64,000 bases of DNA. Source: Apis mellifera. Its lineage: Eukaryota; Arthropoda; Insecta; Hymenoptera; Apidae. Shown piece by piece: positions 1 through 12,412 of this stretch (the first letter of the stretch is position 1; each line of letters starts with the position of its first letter). The translations under genes were made by a program, and so were the position numbers. The notes under the pieces were generated by a model. The model saw nothing but the letters and a program-made list of their open reading frames with translations. It did no database searches and was not told where the DNA came from. The stretch lies in the NCBI RefSeq assembly GCF_003254395.2, contig NC_037641.1:3567001-3631000 (forward strand). The letters are read 5' to 3'.

Positions 1-700
1 TCGTGTAAATATTACAGTTTGTAAGAAGTACGATAATTTAAAAAGATTGCAATATTTTCGAGGCAATATACATAATAATATTTTTTGCATGGATTTTTGA
101 TTAATGATAATTTGATTAATGTATATTGTAACAATATATTGTATTATTTAAATTGCTTAACGATACATTTTAATTAAACAATGCCTCAAAAGGAAGTTAC
201 AATTGCGTTAGCTTAATAGCAACAACAACTTGTACCACAGACTTCCTCTAAGGCCTCTAAAAGCTAATTATCTTGCAAATAATGGCTCGGTCTTGTACAA
301 ACCAACCTAAGTTCCCGAGATCAAAGACATTAAAATTACCACTTAAGAAATTAAATACATATTTCAAGATGGAAAATTTTTTTTAACCTACAAATTCCAT
401 CATTATTATTTCTTAAATTGAAATTATCCCTTGATAAACTGAGATCAAACATTTTAATGATAAAAATTTTTAAACAAAAGATTCCTCCAGACACTATTCT
501 AATTTCAATCCTATTTCACTCAATCTTTAAGAATTGATATTATTCTTATCGAAATTTAAAATACTTTTCAATCAAAAAATTTTGTAAAGCTAGCAAAATC
601 CTGGTTTTCTTCAAATCATTAATAAATTATTAATCCTATACCTTATAACCAAATTATTTGCAATTTGTGTGAAAGCAAAATTCTAACTCTCCTCAGAAAT
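1..700. other. AT-rich noncoding DNA
   Basis: Very AT-rich sequence with short A and T runs. No open frame, RNA gene or repeat array stands out on either strand. I see nothing functional here. Confidence 0.6.
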
Positions 701-1080
701 GAACTTGCTCAGACCCGCGTGCAATGCATCGACGACTGGAAATTATTTATAATTAATACACGACCGAACTTTGAAATTTTCGCGGTACTTGAATTTTCGT
801 GGGCCACGAGAGATCGCGTATCGATCTCCTCGCAGAAATTTAACAAGATTCGTTCGCCGGATGCACGAAGATCCCTCGCGTGGCGGGGGAGGGTTGGATG
901 TGCAACCGTCTCGTTTCGCAGACTCGTTGCATACACCTCCCCCGCATCGTTATTCCGTTACACCCTAGGAGATAACCTACCACTTTTCGCCTCGCGAGTC
1001 GGCTGAATTATTCGTCGAGCCGAAAATGGCCTTTCAAAGTCTGTGAAGGACTGCTTTCAGAAGCGAACAACCCTCTATTT
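700..1080. other. CpG-richer island, no gene recognised
   Basis: Composition rises sharply in GC and CpG compared with the flanks. Three overlapping open frames of 65 to 113 codons (two plus, one minus) cross the island, which is what reduced stop frequency produces by chance. None has a recognisable domain, signal peptide or flanking splice pair. It could be a regulatory island, but that is inference from composition only. Confidence 0.45.
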
Positions 1081-1087
1081 CGACGTG

Positions 1088-1109
1088 GTGTGTGTGTGTG
1101 TGTGTGTGT
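1088..1109. repeat. (GT)11 microsatellite
   Basis: Uninterrupted GT dinucleotide run of 22 bases, ending in TATGTG. Confidence 0.95.
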
Positions 1110-2836
1110 ATGTGCATTCCGGCGAACGTGGGAACACGTTAAACAGTTCCGGATAATATTTCTAGAGAGATGCGCGAGGATTCTTCCGCTTTGGTTAACC
1201 CTGTTACGCTTCCGGTTTTATAATCTCCCGAGTTTAATAGAAATTGCTCATGATTTTTGGAAAGATGACACTTTTTATAGGATATATGAGGCTAACGAAT
1301 TTGTACTAATGATGATATTTTTTTTTTGTGTAAAAAAAGAAATTGGAGCTCGGTTATTCTCATTTTCTTTGAGTGAAATATTAAATTTTGATAAAATTTC
1401 AGGAACGAGAAATATGAACAAATAAATTCATTATTTTTTTATTGTGTATTAATTCGATTAATAATATGAAAAAATTTCTTATTGATTAATTTAATTATAG
1501 CTAACTTTATGAAAATGGAAATAAAACACATTCTAGTGAAAAATAGAACGACGAGCACGGAATAAATTCCACGTTTCCAAATAAATCAAATCAATCTATG
1601 TCGATCAATCCTATATATACATCGAATTCATTAGCTAATTCTAGAAACTTCACTTTGCTTTGCTAGTTCCATTTCTCGCCCATCGCGCTCGATTACGCTC
1701 GCCACTCACTTCATTATCATCCTGAAGGGCAGGATATTGGTCTGGCGCCAAGTAGGTCAACGATCGTCATCAATTAACATCTCTATCTTCCATCCATCTT
1801 CGTCGATTTCGATCCTCAACCAACGGAATCGTCCCCTCGAAACGAAATATTATACGAGAAGAAGACGCGGGAAGAAAACGAAGAAAAGGTGGAAACTGGG
1901 CCACAGAAGTTTGGCAATTAAACGTCTTTTCGTGTGGCCATATCTACTTGTTTCGAACTTGTACCGAACCGCGTGTCTTGTTTCCTTCTTCTTGTGCAAA
2001 CAATTCGCCAATGGAAGAAAACGTCCACAGGATGTTATATTATTTGTTTCAAGGAACCAAGCAAACTCTACTTCGAAATCGAAACGACAGGATTTTTGCA
2101 ATAGCAAGTGCAAATATCTGAATGCTTTTAACGAAACACACTTTTGAAGGGAGAAATTAAGAGTGAAATTATAATCGTTATTACAATACTAATTCAAAAC
2201 GTATAAATTAATGTTATAAAGATTTTTATTACGTATTAATAATATTTTTTAATAATGCCAAAATGACGTAATATTTCTCATTTTAGGTTCGAAAGGTTCA
2301 AGTACTAAACACGATCCAGCAAAATTGCGAAACATCCTTTCTGATCTAGGAATTTTCCTTTATGGCGGCCGGGAAATATCTCTTTTCGTCGTTTGGACGT
2401 CTAGAGAAATGATACGTGCAAGGAAGAGGGTTAAGAGGGGTTGGAGAGGCGCCAACTGGAAACGTGCTGTAAAAATGGCTTCGCTCGCAAAGGACGACAT
2501 CGACATTTTTATAAGTCGATTCCGCGTATGTCAGAGCGTGTCTACGATTCTTCGGAATGGTGGAAATATTTTGGACGAGATTTAAAAATTGTGCTAATTG
2601 AGTTAACGAATGTTTCCAATTTAGAATCTTTTGAAAATCTGAATCGTAAATTTTAATTTATAGTAAAAAAACTAATTGTCACAATCATATTTATCAAAAT
2701 ATTCGCCTTTAAACAAAAAATATCCGATATAACAGACTTTTCCAGGCAGTTCCTCTTTAAAACATTCAATTTGCAAAGCGGCCCACCGGAACGATCAACT
2801 TTTTCCTGCTATTAATATCTGCCCTTTGTCCGCTAC
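1110..2836. other. Noncoding, mixed composition
   Basis: Mixed AT-rich sequence. Overlapping open frames at 1737-2147 (+) and 1850-2113 (-) shadow each other and show no domain. No RNA gene or repeat array seen. Confidence 0.5.
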
Positions 2837-2870
2837 TATATTAAAAGTGAGTGGAACAGCGTTCAGATCG
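2837..2870 (+). promoter_or_regulatory. Candidate TATA/initiator core promoter
   Basis: A TATA-like element (TATATTAAAAG, from 2837) lies 28 bases upstream of the A of GTTCAGATC (A at 2865), an insect initiator-like sequence. This spacing fits a TATA-dependent insect core promoter. No downstream promoter element is evident at the expected distance, and the TATA element departs from consensus at one position. The case is strengthened slightly by an ATG plus a strong donor site 260 bases downstream. TATA-like words are common in AT-rich DNA, so this stays tentative. Confidence 0.25.
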
Positions 2871-3132
2871 AACCAGTCACCGTGAACGCAAAACTTTACC
2901 AATTAACGGGGGCTTGTGCCGGCCATCCGTTCCACCACGTTATTCTAGCCTTGTACAAACGTGATTATCCGTGATGATCGGTCATCGTTTCGTCCAACTT
3001 CGACAAGGAATCATCTCCGCCCAACCTTTCGATATTCACGCTATTTACGAATTTTGATATCGATACTACGAGGGGTGGAAAGTTAGGGATTGCAACGAAG
3101 TGACGTATCGAAAAATCAAGTTACAATGACAA
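2865..3132 (+). other. Candidate first exon with minimal coding start (Met-Thr)
   Basis: If transcription starts near 2865, the transcript reaches an ATG at 3126 in good insect context (TTACAATGAC), followed after seven coding bases by a strong donor (GTGAGT at 3133-3138). That gives Met-Thr plus one base, a phase-1 intron. Very short coding first exons of this kind are usual in insect cuticle and secreted-protein genes. Against this, an upstream ATG at 2974 opens a 27-codon frame ending at 3057, and I could not find a matching second exon. Product unknown. Confidence 0.2.
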
Positions 3133-3138
3133 GTGAGT

Positions 3139-5229
3139 GATTGATCTGTTTGTAAGTTTCGATCATTTTTCTGATGTTATTTCACGTTGTGCAATTTGCT
3201 TGTAGCTTATTTAACTAATAATTGCTTTTTCTTTTTTTTTTAAATAGGATACAGTGATTGTTAAGAGAATTTCTTAGATCAATAGATTTTGCAATAAAAG
3301 AAAAGTATTGTTTCGAGAATAATAATGCGTAAATGTTAAAGATCTTTCAATTCTTTTATTCAGATTTCCCGTATTTTTTTATTTCATAACTATTAAAAAC
3401 TCAAATGTAAAAAATTCTTTAAAAACAAATATTTTTATTAAATTTCGTAAGAATTTTTAATAGATTCATAATATTCGGGATATGCAAATTAAAACTATTA
3501 AATCTCGCGGAGGACAAATAATTTATCACTTTTATTCAGATGAGACCAGAAAAGAAGAGAACTTTTCCTAGTTTTTAATCCGATTTTTGGAAAAGAATTC
3601 GGGCGAAAACGTATCATTTTTCAGGTGGTGGCGTGAAATAAGAGTTTTCCAACTGGATTTGCGCAAAATACCGAGAAGACGTTAAGCCGGAATCATGATA
3701 ATCGGATGGAACTGTTCGGTGGGCCACGTCCACCAGGGCATCCACTCGATTCGAGGTGACTTAAGGCCTTGGCCACGTTTCAAAACCATTTCGTGGCCCC
3801 CACGAGATGGTGGATAGGGGGTTGGAACCCCTCTCGTTGGATCCCCAACCGATTAACCGAAATCCTCCGTTCCCCTCATAGAATTCATGACGGTGCCACG
3901 GGGATCCACGATCCAATTCGGGCATAGATCGATGATAGGGATCTCTAGTATATGCACTATCGTTGCAAAATATCTGGACGGTCAGTTATTTCTGGGATGA
4001 GATGCAATTTAATCGTGAAATTATGGGAAAATCTTGACAGACTTATTCCGTGCTTGTGTCATGATAAAATCTTGATAATTGATCGCGAGAATTGATCGAC
4101 AATATTGAGAAAAATGGATTTTCAAAATAGATAATCACGAAACATTAAAAATTTCACTTCTTTATCTAATAAAGAATATTATAAATAAATTTTTTTTTTA
4201 AAATCCTAATCGTATTCAAATATATATTTTAATACTAATATATCTCATACGATTTTTAAATAAATATTTCGTTAAAATATTTATACGAAGATAACTTTTT
4301 AAAAAATATAAATTCTTCCCTTTCAATAAATCGATCTTGTCTAACCAACAATCTAAGGAAACAATGTTGAAATTAAAAATTCACTTAAATTTTCCCCATC
4401 GTTTTCCATCAGTTAATCCTTTCGTTCCGTGAATTCATTGATTCACGCCCCAATTACGCCTCGATACCGAAATTTCATTTGTCCCTCGATTTAATCGATC
4501 GATACGCGGGGGTGTAAAAGGCTATTTCCAGACACAGCGTACAAAGTAATCGAAGATCTCTAAAACGATGAAAGCAAGTCGCGTATTCAGCCCCCTGATC
4601 GATGAAACCGATGCAACCATCGTGCCGATGGTTTGATGAATTCGCCACCCCTTTCTCTCTCTCTCTCTCTCGATCCATTTCCCAGTATATTTGCTCCTAC
4701 CATCCGAAGAATATTTTTGTTTCATGACCCTTTCCAATCCTCCTCGTTTGTCATGATCGATGCACGATTTTCGAAAATTACTTTGGATTTTCCACGATGC
4801 GAGATTTAAATGGATTATAACTTTATGATTTGTTTTCGTTTTGTACATTTTCGAATTACGAGATATTGATTTTGGATGGAGAAAGAATTAGAAGGGAGAG
4901 CACAAGTGGAATTAATTTCGACGATATGAAAGGAAATAAAGAAGAATTTTGCATAAAATTTTGTACGAGATGCTATAAACGAGAAAGAAAAGAAATTTTT
5001 TTGAAATTTCAATGAAAACAATGAAAAGATTCCGATTTCCGTCAAAATTTTATCACTCGAAAGAAGAAAATTATCTACAAGAAAGCAAATCGAAAGAAAA
5101 TAAAAAATTCTACGATATACTATCCAATACCTATGATCTAACTGAAAAACGAATCTAACCAATCTAATTTCATTCATTCCAATTAAGACAAAGGACGAGT
5201 GATGTAGAATAATGGCGTCAATAAGTTCA
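3139..5229. other. Noncoding; GC-richer patch at 3600-3970
   Basis: Mostly AT-rich. The patch at 3600-3970 is CpG-richer and contains the acceptor-like TTTTTCAG at about 3617-3624, but no open frame of note follows. Overlapping minus-strand frames between 4475 and 5408 are low-complexity and have no recognisable domain. Confidence 0.5.
4654..4671. repeat. CT microsatellite
   Basis: Short uninterrupted CT run of about nine units. Confidence 0.9.
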
Positions 5230-5560
5230 TTTGTCAAGGACGAGCTTTTACGTGGCACGGGGAGATCCGGTTTCGTGGAATACATACAGCTGGACACGGG
5301 AAGGTCCCGGAGGTAATGCATTTTGTAGCGGAACCACGCGACATTCCTCCACAATTCGGTCCACGGAGATCGACCACGGAGATGACCTCTGTCCCCATGC
5401 TCGGTCAACCGAGGTTACCGGGCTCTTTGCCCGGTGATCGTCTTTCGAAACGGATCGATCCGCCTCCTGGGTCACTCAAACGCGTAGAAACTTCGATTTC
5501 CTGATTCGATCTGCCCGGATTCGAAGACTTAAAACGATCCCGAAACTGGGTTAAGCGGTG
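5230..5560. other. CpG-richer island, no gene recognised
   Basis: GC-richer island. Three overlapping frames of 62 to 75 codons occur on both strands, so openness here follows composition. No domain, splice pair or RNA structure identified. Confidence 0.45.
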
Positions 5561-6876
5561 TTATGCAATCACGATTGAAAGAGTAACGAAATGATTTATT
5601 GAGATTTATTTGAGAAATCAGATTTGCCGAGGGTGGATCTAGGTTCTCGGTTTGGGGTAGGTACGTGCTTCAATCAAGAGGGTTAGTTTGATTATTGATG
5701 GTCAGTTCGAATTCTCGGTTGAAAGTTTTGTTTATTGGAGAGGAATCACGGTTTTATTTTGTCGTTAATAAAGATTCGGGAAATTTGTCGATAGTTCGAT
5801 TTCGCGAATTTATTAATCAATTTTTTATGAAAAATGTATATTGAAAGTTGTGGAATTTTTACTATTATATTTTTTTGAAAATTGAAAAATATTAAAATTG
5901 AGTAATCAGTAATAACGATTAATTTCATACTTTATGTATTTAAAAATAATATCATATTAATGTAACACAATTTTATTATAATTGTGTTACATATAACAGT
6001 ATTTAATATTTATTAATATTTATAAATAATAATAAGTCGATCAATATCACAATTTGGTTATGGAATATTGTTTGATAATGATATTAGCCAGATCGAAATT
6101 TTGATCGTTTGTTAATAATCTTATATTTAATGATTTTAAAAAATATATTTTTTAAATACATAATGAATAAATAATTATCAAAATATGTTATTATTTCAAA
6201 TAAATATAAATATTCATCGTAAGAATTATGCATTGAATAATTGAAAATACTACTGGAAATGTGGTTAACCTCAAAATATTATGAAACATTATTTTATATT
6301 AAAAAGTATAATAGAATTAAAAAGATACTAACGAAATAAGAATATATCGTAAATTAAAATAAAATAAATTATAATTTTGTATTATTTTTTTCTTAAATTA
6401 AAAATAAATTCTCTTTGTCTTAAATATAGGTTAAATTACATACGTGAAGTGTGAATATCTTTCGAACGATAGCTCGTTTCAATTTAGAAACATTTACTGG
6501 TAATTTCGTGATAATTATACGTGTCACTTTCTATACAAAAATGTAACTCAATATTTTTAAATACGAAAGTACATATTCCATTGAAAATAAAAATTTCACG
6601 AAATATGAATCTGACAAGAAATATTTGAATAATAATCTAATTACGAATAATATTTACTTACTTATTGCTCTGTATACGAAGGATGAAGAAATTATATTCA
6701 ACACTTCACTTTGTAAAATTTAATGGATGGAATTGGCTTGTCTGATTTCATACGCACTAACTTGGTATTATGCAAAAACGTGAATCTATTCGTAAATTTC
6801 AAATGTATTGAACTACGTAATACATTTTTTGAATGTAAATTTTGCAACGATAGAATGCAAATTAATATTCGAAATG
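5561..6876. other. AT-rich noncoding DNA
   Basis: Among the AT-richest parts of the window. Apart from the hairpin at 5960-5992, nothing is recognisable. The last 40 bases begin to resemble the satellite unit that follows. Confidence 0.6.
5960..5992. repeat. Perfect 13-bp inverted repeat (hairpin)
   Basis: ATGTAACACAATT (5960-5972) and its exact reverse complement (5980-5992) enclose a seven-base AT loop. Too short for a miRNA precursor. It could form a cruciform or be the remnant end of a small inverted-repeat element. Confidence 0.8.
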
Positions 6877-8693
6877 AATATTGAACTAATGATGTTATAA
6901 TTCGTATTTTTAATTAAATTAAAATAAGAAAACTTGATATTCACACAATAATTAAATTTCTTTATTAATCTCACTGAACCACTGAATAAAGAGTATGTCT
7001 AGAATGACGAACACTACTGAATCGAATGAGCAACGATACATCGAATGAGCAATGATACATCGAATGGTTAGAGATATCGAATTGCTATTGAACTGATGAT
7101 TATAATTCGTATTTTTAATTAAATTAAAATAAGAAAATTTGATATTCACACAATAATTATATTTCTTTATTAATCTCACTGAACCATTGAATAAACAGTA
7201 AGTCTAGAATGACCAACTGACTGAATCGAATGAGCAATGGTACATTGAATTGCTATTGAACTAATGATGTGTTATAATTCGAATTTTTAATTAAATTAAA
7301 ATAAGAAAACTTGATATCCACACAATAATTATATTTTTTTATTAATCTCACTGAACTATTGAATAAACAGTATGTCTAGAATGACGAACGCTAAATAGAA
7401 TGAACAATGATACATCGAATGATTAGAAATATCGAATTGCTATTGAACTGATGATTATAATTCGTATTTTTAATTAAATTAAAATAAGAAAACTTGATAT
7501 CCACACAATAATTATATTTCTTTATTAATCTCACTGAACCATTGAATAAACAGTATGTCTAGAATGACCAATACTAAATCGAATGAGCAATGGTATATCG
7601 AATTGCTATTGAACTAATGATGTGTTATAATTCGAATTTTTAATTACATTAAAATAAGAAAACTTGATATCCACACAATAATTATATTTCTTTATTAATC
7701 TCACTGAACCATTGAATAAACAGTATGTCTAGAATGACGAACCCTAAATAGAATGAACAATGATACATCGAATGGTTAGAAATATCGAATTGCTATTGAA
7801 CTGATGATTATAATTCGTATTTTTAATTACATTAAAATAAGAAAACTTGATATCCACACAATAATTATATTTCTTTATTAATCTCACTGAACCATTGAAT
7901 AAACAGTATGTCTAGAATGACGAACCCTAAATAGAATGAACAATGATACATCGAATGATTAGAAATATCGAATTGCTATTGAACTGATGATTATAATTCG
8001 TATTTTTAATTAAATTAAAATAAGAAAACTTGATATCCACACAATAATTACATTTCTTTATTAATCTCACTGAACCATTGAATAAACAGTATATCTAGAA
8101 TGACGAACCTTAAATAGAATGAATAATGATACATCGAATGATTAGAAATATCGAATTGCTATTGAACTGATGATTATGATTCGTATTTATAATTAAATTA
8201 AAATAAGAAAACTTGATATCTACACAATAATTATATTTCTTTATTAATCTCACTGAACCACTGAATAAACAGTATGTCTAGAATGACGAACACTAAATAG
8301 AATGAACAATGATACTTCGAATGATTAGAGATATTGAATTGCTATTGAAGTGATGATTATAATTCGTATTTTTAATTAAATTAAAATAAGAAAACTTGAT
8401 ATCCACACAATAATTATATTTCTTTATTAATCTCACTGAACCATTGAATAAACAGTATATCTAGAATGACGAACACTAAATCGAATGAGCAATGGTACAT
8501 CGAATTGCTATTGAACTAATGATGTGTTATTATTCTAATTTTTAATTTATTTAAAATAAGAAAACTTGATATCCGCACAATAATTATATTTTTTTATTCT
8601 CACCGAATCATTGAATAAACAGTATGTTTAGAATGACGAATACTAAATCAAATGAGCAATGATATATCAAATGGTTAGAGATATCGAATTGCT
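6877..8693. repeat. Tandem satellite array, about 10 units of 183/170 bp
   Basis: Ten units can be phased on the word TTCGTATTTTT or TTCGAATTTTT, at 6901, 7106, 7278, 7461, 7631, 7814, 7997, 8180, 8363 and 8533. Spacings are 205, 172, 183, 170, 183, 183, 183, 183 and 170. Shared blocks include AAATTAAAATAAGAAAACTT, ATTAATCTCACTGAACCA and GTCTAGAATGAC. Type A (183) ends in GAACTGATGATTATAA and has an extra GGTTAGAAATATCGAATTGC-like block. Type B (170) lacks that block and ends in GAACTAATGATGTGTTATAA. The first unit is longer because a GAATGAGCAAYGATACATC segment is duplicated inside it. The last unit is diverged and truncated. No coding frame spans the units. The known honeybee AluI satellite has a similar unit size (about 176 bp), but I see no AGCT site inside these monomers, so identity with it is not supported. 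Confidence 0.95.
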
Positions 8694-9215
8694 CAGTCAT
8701 TAGAAAGATCGAAGCTACATGAAAATTGAAGCAGATGAATAATGTAAACTCATCAAAATAATGGACGGTTTAAAAAGTAATAATCAATTCAATTTTATGA
8801 TTATCATCCACCGTATTATTATAAATGCTGAATGATTTTCTCAAAAGTAATATCATAGCCTAAATATCTGATAATTTCATATCTATGTAAGTTTGCAACG
8901 TGTGAACGTTACACATACATATACAGTCGACTCTACTATAGTAATCAATACAATGTCGATAACAGAATGACAAATTTAACCGACAATTTCAAATTTCATC
9001 GACAAATTATTGCGTACAAAAATGAAGTTAATTCTACTATATTAAATACATTGATTTTGAATTTACTGATAAGAAAATCATTCCATATGTATTAAATTAT
9101 CAAATTATATATATATATATGATATAAAATTATAAAGAAATCGTACAATATTTATATGCGTAGTACCTTAATCTAACTGCGTCACAAGAACGTTACTCGT
9201 CGTTTAGGATACCGA
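8694..9215. other. AT-rich noncoding flank
   Basis: AT-rich sequence between the satellite and the block at 9216. It contains a short AT dinucleotide run near 9107-9121. No gene seen. Confidence 0.55.
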
Positions 9216-9579
9216 TGTTATACTACAGTTAATTAGAGGAATTACCTCTCGCTAGCCTGATGTACGTTTGTACAAGTTAAGCTTTATTTATAAACAGAAA
9301 CAAGATGACTCACTTAAAATATTGGCTTCCTAGCTGGAATCAGAAAGAGAACGATGTTTTGGATAGTCGCCATTAGAGATTTCTCGAGATCAAGGCTAAT
9401 ACTTCGTTGAGATTTTCGTGATTGGATTCGTGAGTGAATTTTTTAAAACTTTTAAGTGAATTATTAAGTAACTGTGATTATGAGTGTGTACCAAATAGTA
9501 TTATCTTATTGTAAAAGTGTTGTGAATTATTATTCAATAAAAACTCGGGAGACAACAGGAGACAAGAAAAGAAGACAAG
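9216..9579 (+). other. Unexplained block: possible solo LTR or untranslated exon
   Basis: This block looks transcribed rather than random. It starts TGTTATACTACAG, has TTTATAAAC at 9288-9295, a 23-codon frame at 9305-9376, a poly(A) signal AATAAA at 9536, and then ACTCGGGAGACAACA ending at 9557. TG..CA ends with an internal poly(A) signal, 342 bp apart, fit a solo LTR (9216-9557). However, I could not find matching target-site duplications (CGA before, GGAGA after). Alternatively, AGACAAG|GTATTTT at 9579/9580 would make it an untranslated exon ending in a donor site. Confidence 0.25.
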
Positions 9580-10205
9580 GTATTTTAAAAAAATTACTTA
9601 TTAAAGATTTTAAATATAAAAGAAATAAGATTTTGCACTTTTTTTAAATAAAATAGATATTTTTATTATAAATTAAGATATAATATACATATTAAAATAA
9701 ATAGTAAATCGTAGAATTAGAAACGAATAACTTAACCTATATTCCAATGTTCTTGATGCGTAGAATATTCAAGTATACTTTACGCATTGCGATTCTGATT
9801 TAAAGTAAAGTAAAGAGAAACGAGGTTAAGAGTGTTTCCTCGTAAAATCGTGTTTGGACGAAGTCGGAGAAAATTCAATCTTGGTTCTCTTTTTCTCGTG
9901 GCGAAAACGTGGTCGTTACGTTTCTTCCTCTGCATGTCAGAAAATTGTGTTTCTTATATCTTTAAACATCCATGCATTCTTCTTTTATGATTTTACCTTT
10001 CTTTTTCGTACGTGAAGAATTTTTTTTTAAGAATGCAGATACATTTGAGCGTAAAACTTTCGAGAATTATTTATCATTAATCGATATTGCTTTGAAAGTG
10101 AAAGTTACCATGACATAGTGTTCATTTGTGTTCATTGTGAATAGTTTGCGAGAACAAATTTCGGAAGTTTTATTTTCAAATGAGTGATATATATATCTAT
10201 GCAAA

Positions 10206-10293
10206 TGATGGATTTAAATTAATGGCTCACATGATATTAAAAAATTACTGTACCAATTTTGATGTTGTATAAATAATTAATTTAAATCCATCA
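10206..10293. repeat. 18-bp perfect inverted repeat, 52-bp spacer
   Basis: TGATGGATTTAAATTAAT (10206-10223) and its exact reverse complement (10276-10293) flank 52 bp. The size and AT content fit the termini of a very small, possibly deleted, inverted-repeat element, or a hairpin. No target-site duplication is evident. Confidence 0.75.
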
Positions 10294-11445
10294 CTTATAC
10301 ATCGTTAATATATTTGAATATTTGTAGGTTATTTAAGATAATTTTCGATTCGCATTATTTTATCTTTTGTTTTAAAACCTTTCTTATTTCACGCTTTTTT
10401 TTCTTTTAATTTATTCGTGAGAATAAATCCTATAATTTGAAAGTGATACAATGGGAATTGATGTTAATGAAATGAGAAATTGAACGAAACAAAACGTTTA
10501 ATACGACCATAATGGTTCCCATTGATTTTTCTCTCGATTCTTTTTTTCTAAATTCGAGAAATCGATTAACGATCGTTTTTATCGTAGATTGATTAATAAT
10601 TTCACGCATGTATGTTGAAAATTAATTCGAACGAGATAATTGGTTATTTCAATACGTTTAAATTCTTTTATTCTTTTATTATTTAATCCTTCGTGATAAT
10701 ATATCGATTAATTAAATCGATATAATATATAATTAATTTAATCGATGTAATAGTTGAGTCATTAAATTTCTCGCTTCGATAAATTATGTTTATAATTTCA
10801 TTAGATGAATGAAATATTTTAATTGTTAATTTATTAGATATAGAAATAATATTTCGTTGATTTATGATTAAAATAGAGATTGAATTGCAAAATTTTTTAT
10901 TTCTTGCAAATAATTTTTGAATAATTTTGACTTTCTCTGACTCAATTATTCCATAATTTTTTTGTCTCTTAGATATAGATATTAATTTTTAATTTTTTTA
11001 AATTTTTTTTAATAATAAATTTAATATTTATTCTTTTCACGTAAAGAAAAAACCTTTTCATTTAAAATAAATATAATCAAATTCATCATTCATCACCAAA
11101 TATATTAGATTAGATCAAAAATAATTTAAAAAACATAGGCAGAGTTAAATACAATTAAATCTAATCATTAATATTTATAATTTTTCGATTGATAAGGAAT
11201 CATTAGGATCGCCATCTTTATCGAGCAAACAAAATCCACCCATGGATTCGGAATTCCATAAACGCGACAGGGGTTCTCATATACATATAAAGTTCAAGTA
11301 CCATGGGGTTAATGCTTTTACATTTAATCCAGATTTATTTAAGTTGGATACGCTTGTAATCCGGAAACGCGGTCACCGGTCATCCGTCTTTCTAATCTCG
11401 GTTATCAGGGAACTGCATTTCGTTGCCGTTAATCCGCAATATACA

Positions 11446-11491
11446 TCGCGTACCCTTTTATTTTTCATTCGCGTACCCTTTTATTTTTCAT
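11446..11491. repeat. 23-bp tandem duplication
   Basis: Two adjacent identical copies of a 23-base unit (CGCGTACCCTTTTATTTTTC and three more bases). A recent slippage-type duplication. Confidence 0.9.
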
Positions 11492-12354
11492 TCGCAACCC
11501 CTGCATCGTTGTTAAAACACCGTCTTTTCTATACCACGTTTCTTGTGCTGGAACGAATTCCTTATATATGTTACGGTATCTTTTAATTCGAATCAATGGT
11601 ACGTGATCTTTCGTAGTGATATACCGAATAATACTTCGATAAGATTTTTTTTTTAATCTTTGGAATTAACTTTTTAATTATAGATATGTCAGATTCTACA
11701 TTGATTTTATCATTAATTAAAAATTGACGCTATAGATATTAATAAAAATTTTACTTAAAAATAGATAAATTTTACGTAAGATCTTTTGAGGTTACAAAGT
11801 TCTAACCTAACTTTTGGTTAAGTTTCTAAATTCAATTAGTTATAGATATGAAACAGACTGAAACAGAATGCGTGTGAACAGGACATAATACTTTGAAACA
11901 CAGTATTAAGAAACTTGTAATATGCTAATGTATTTGCAAATAATTATTTACAAAAATTAAATTATTTGGAGTAGTAATATATAATATATTCGAGTAGTAA
12001 ATGGTTTTTTATAAATAAATTTTTCGTAATTTTTTCAAAAAATCCCAAATGTACGAATATTTTTTTGGCTCTAAATTTTTTTGTATTATTCCTTTGTTGT
12101 ATATTATTGAAAATTTTTAATTTGCACATAACAGACTGTTAGTAGATGGAAATATTTTTTATTCGCATATTATTCATCTCTATAAAAAGAAAACTAGATG
12201 AATAAACTTTTCTTATCTTTTATAATTCTTTGATTTAATAAATCTCGAACCAGTTTAAAGATTTTTTTTTAAATAAATGGCAAATTCGTTTAATAGAATT
12301 ATCAAGATATTAAGTTTGCTTTAATTTCTCTCATTCTTTATCTAAAGATATCCT

Positions 12355-12361
<7 letters not shown>

Positions 12362-12407
<46 letters not shown>
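12362..12407. repeat. (TC)23 microsatellite
   Basis: Uninterrupted TC run of 46 bases, followed 130 bases later by a long AC run. Confidence 0.97.

Positions 12408-12412
<5 letters not shown>

Larger units (their letters stand above)
9580..12361. other. AT-rich noncoding DNA
   Basis: Long AT-rich stretch without credible open frames. The only frame over 100 codons (11242-11586, +) crosses a local 23-bp duplication and has no domain. Confidence 0.6.

Noticed and set aside
4815..5408. 197-codon minus-strand frame
   Set aside because: Phenylalanine-, serine- and lysine-rich, shadows plus frames, no domain or splice support.
6877..8693. CRISPR-like array
   Set aside because: Units are 170-183 bp tandem copies without the short repeat/unique spacer structure, in eukaryotic DNA.
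6877..8693. Honeybee AluI satellite
   Set aside because: Unit size is similar, but no AGCT site is visible in the monomers and I cannot compare sequences here.
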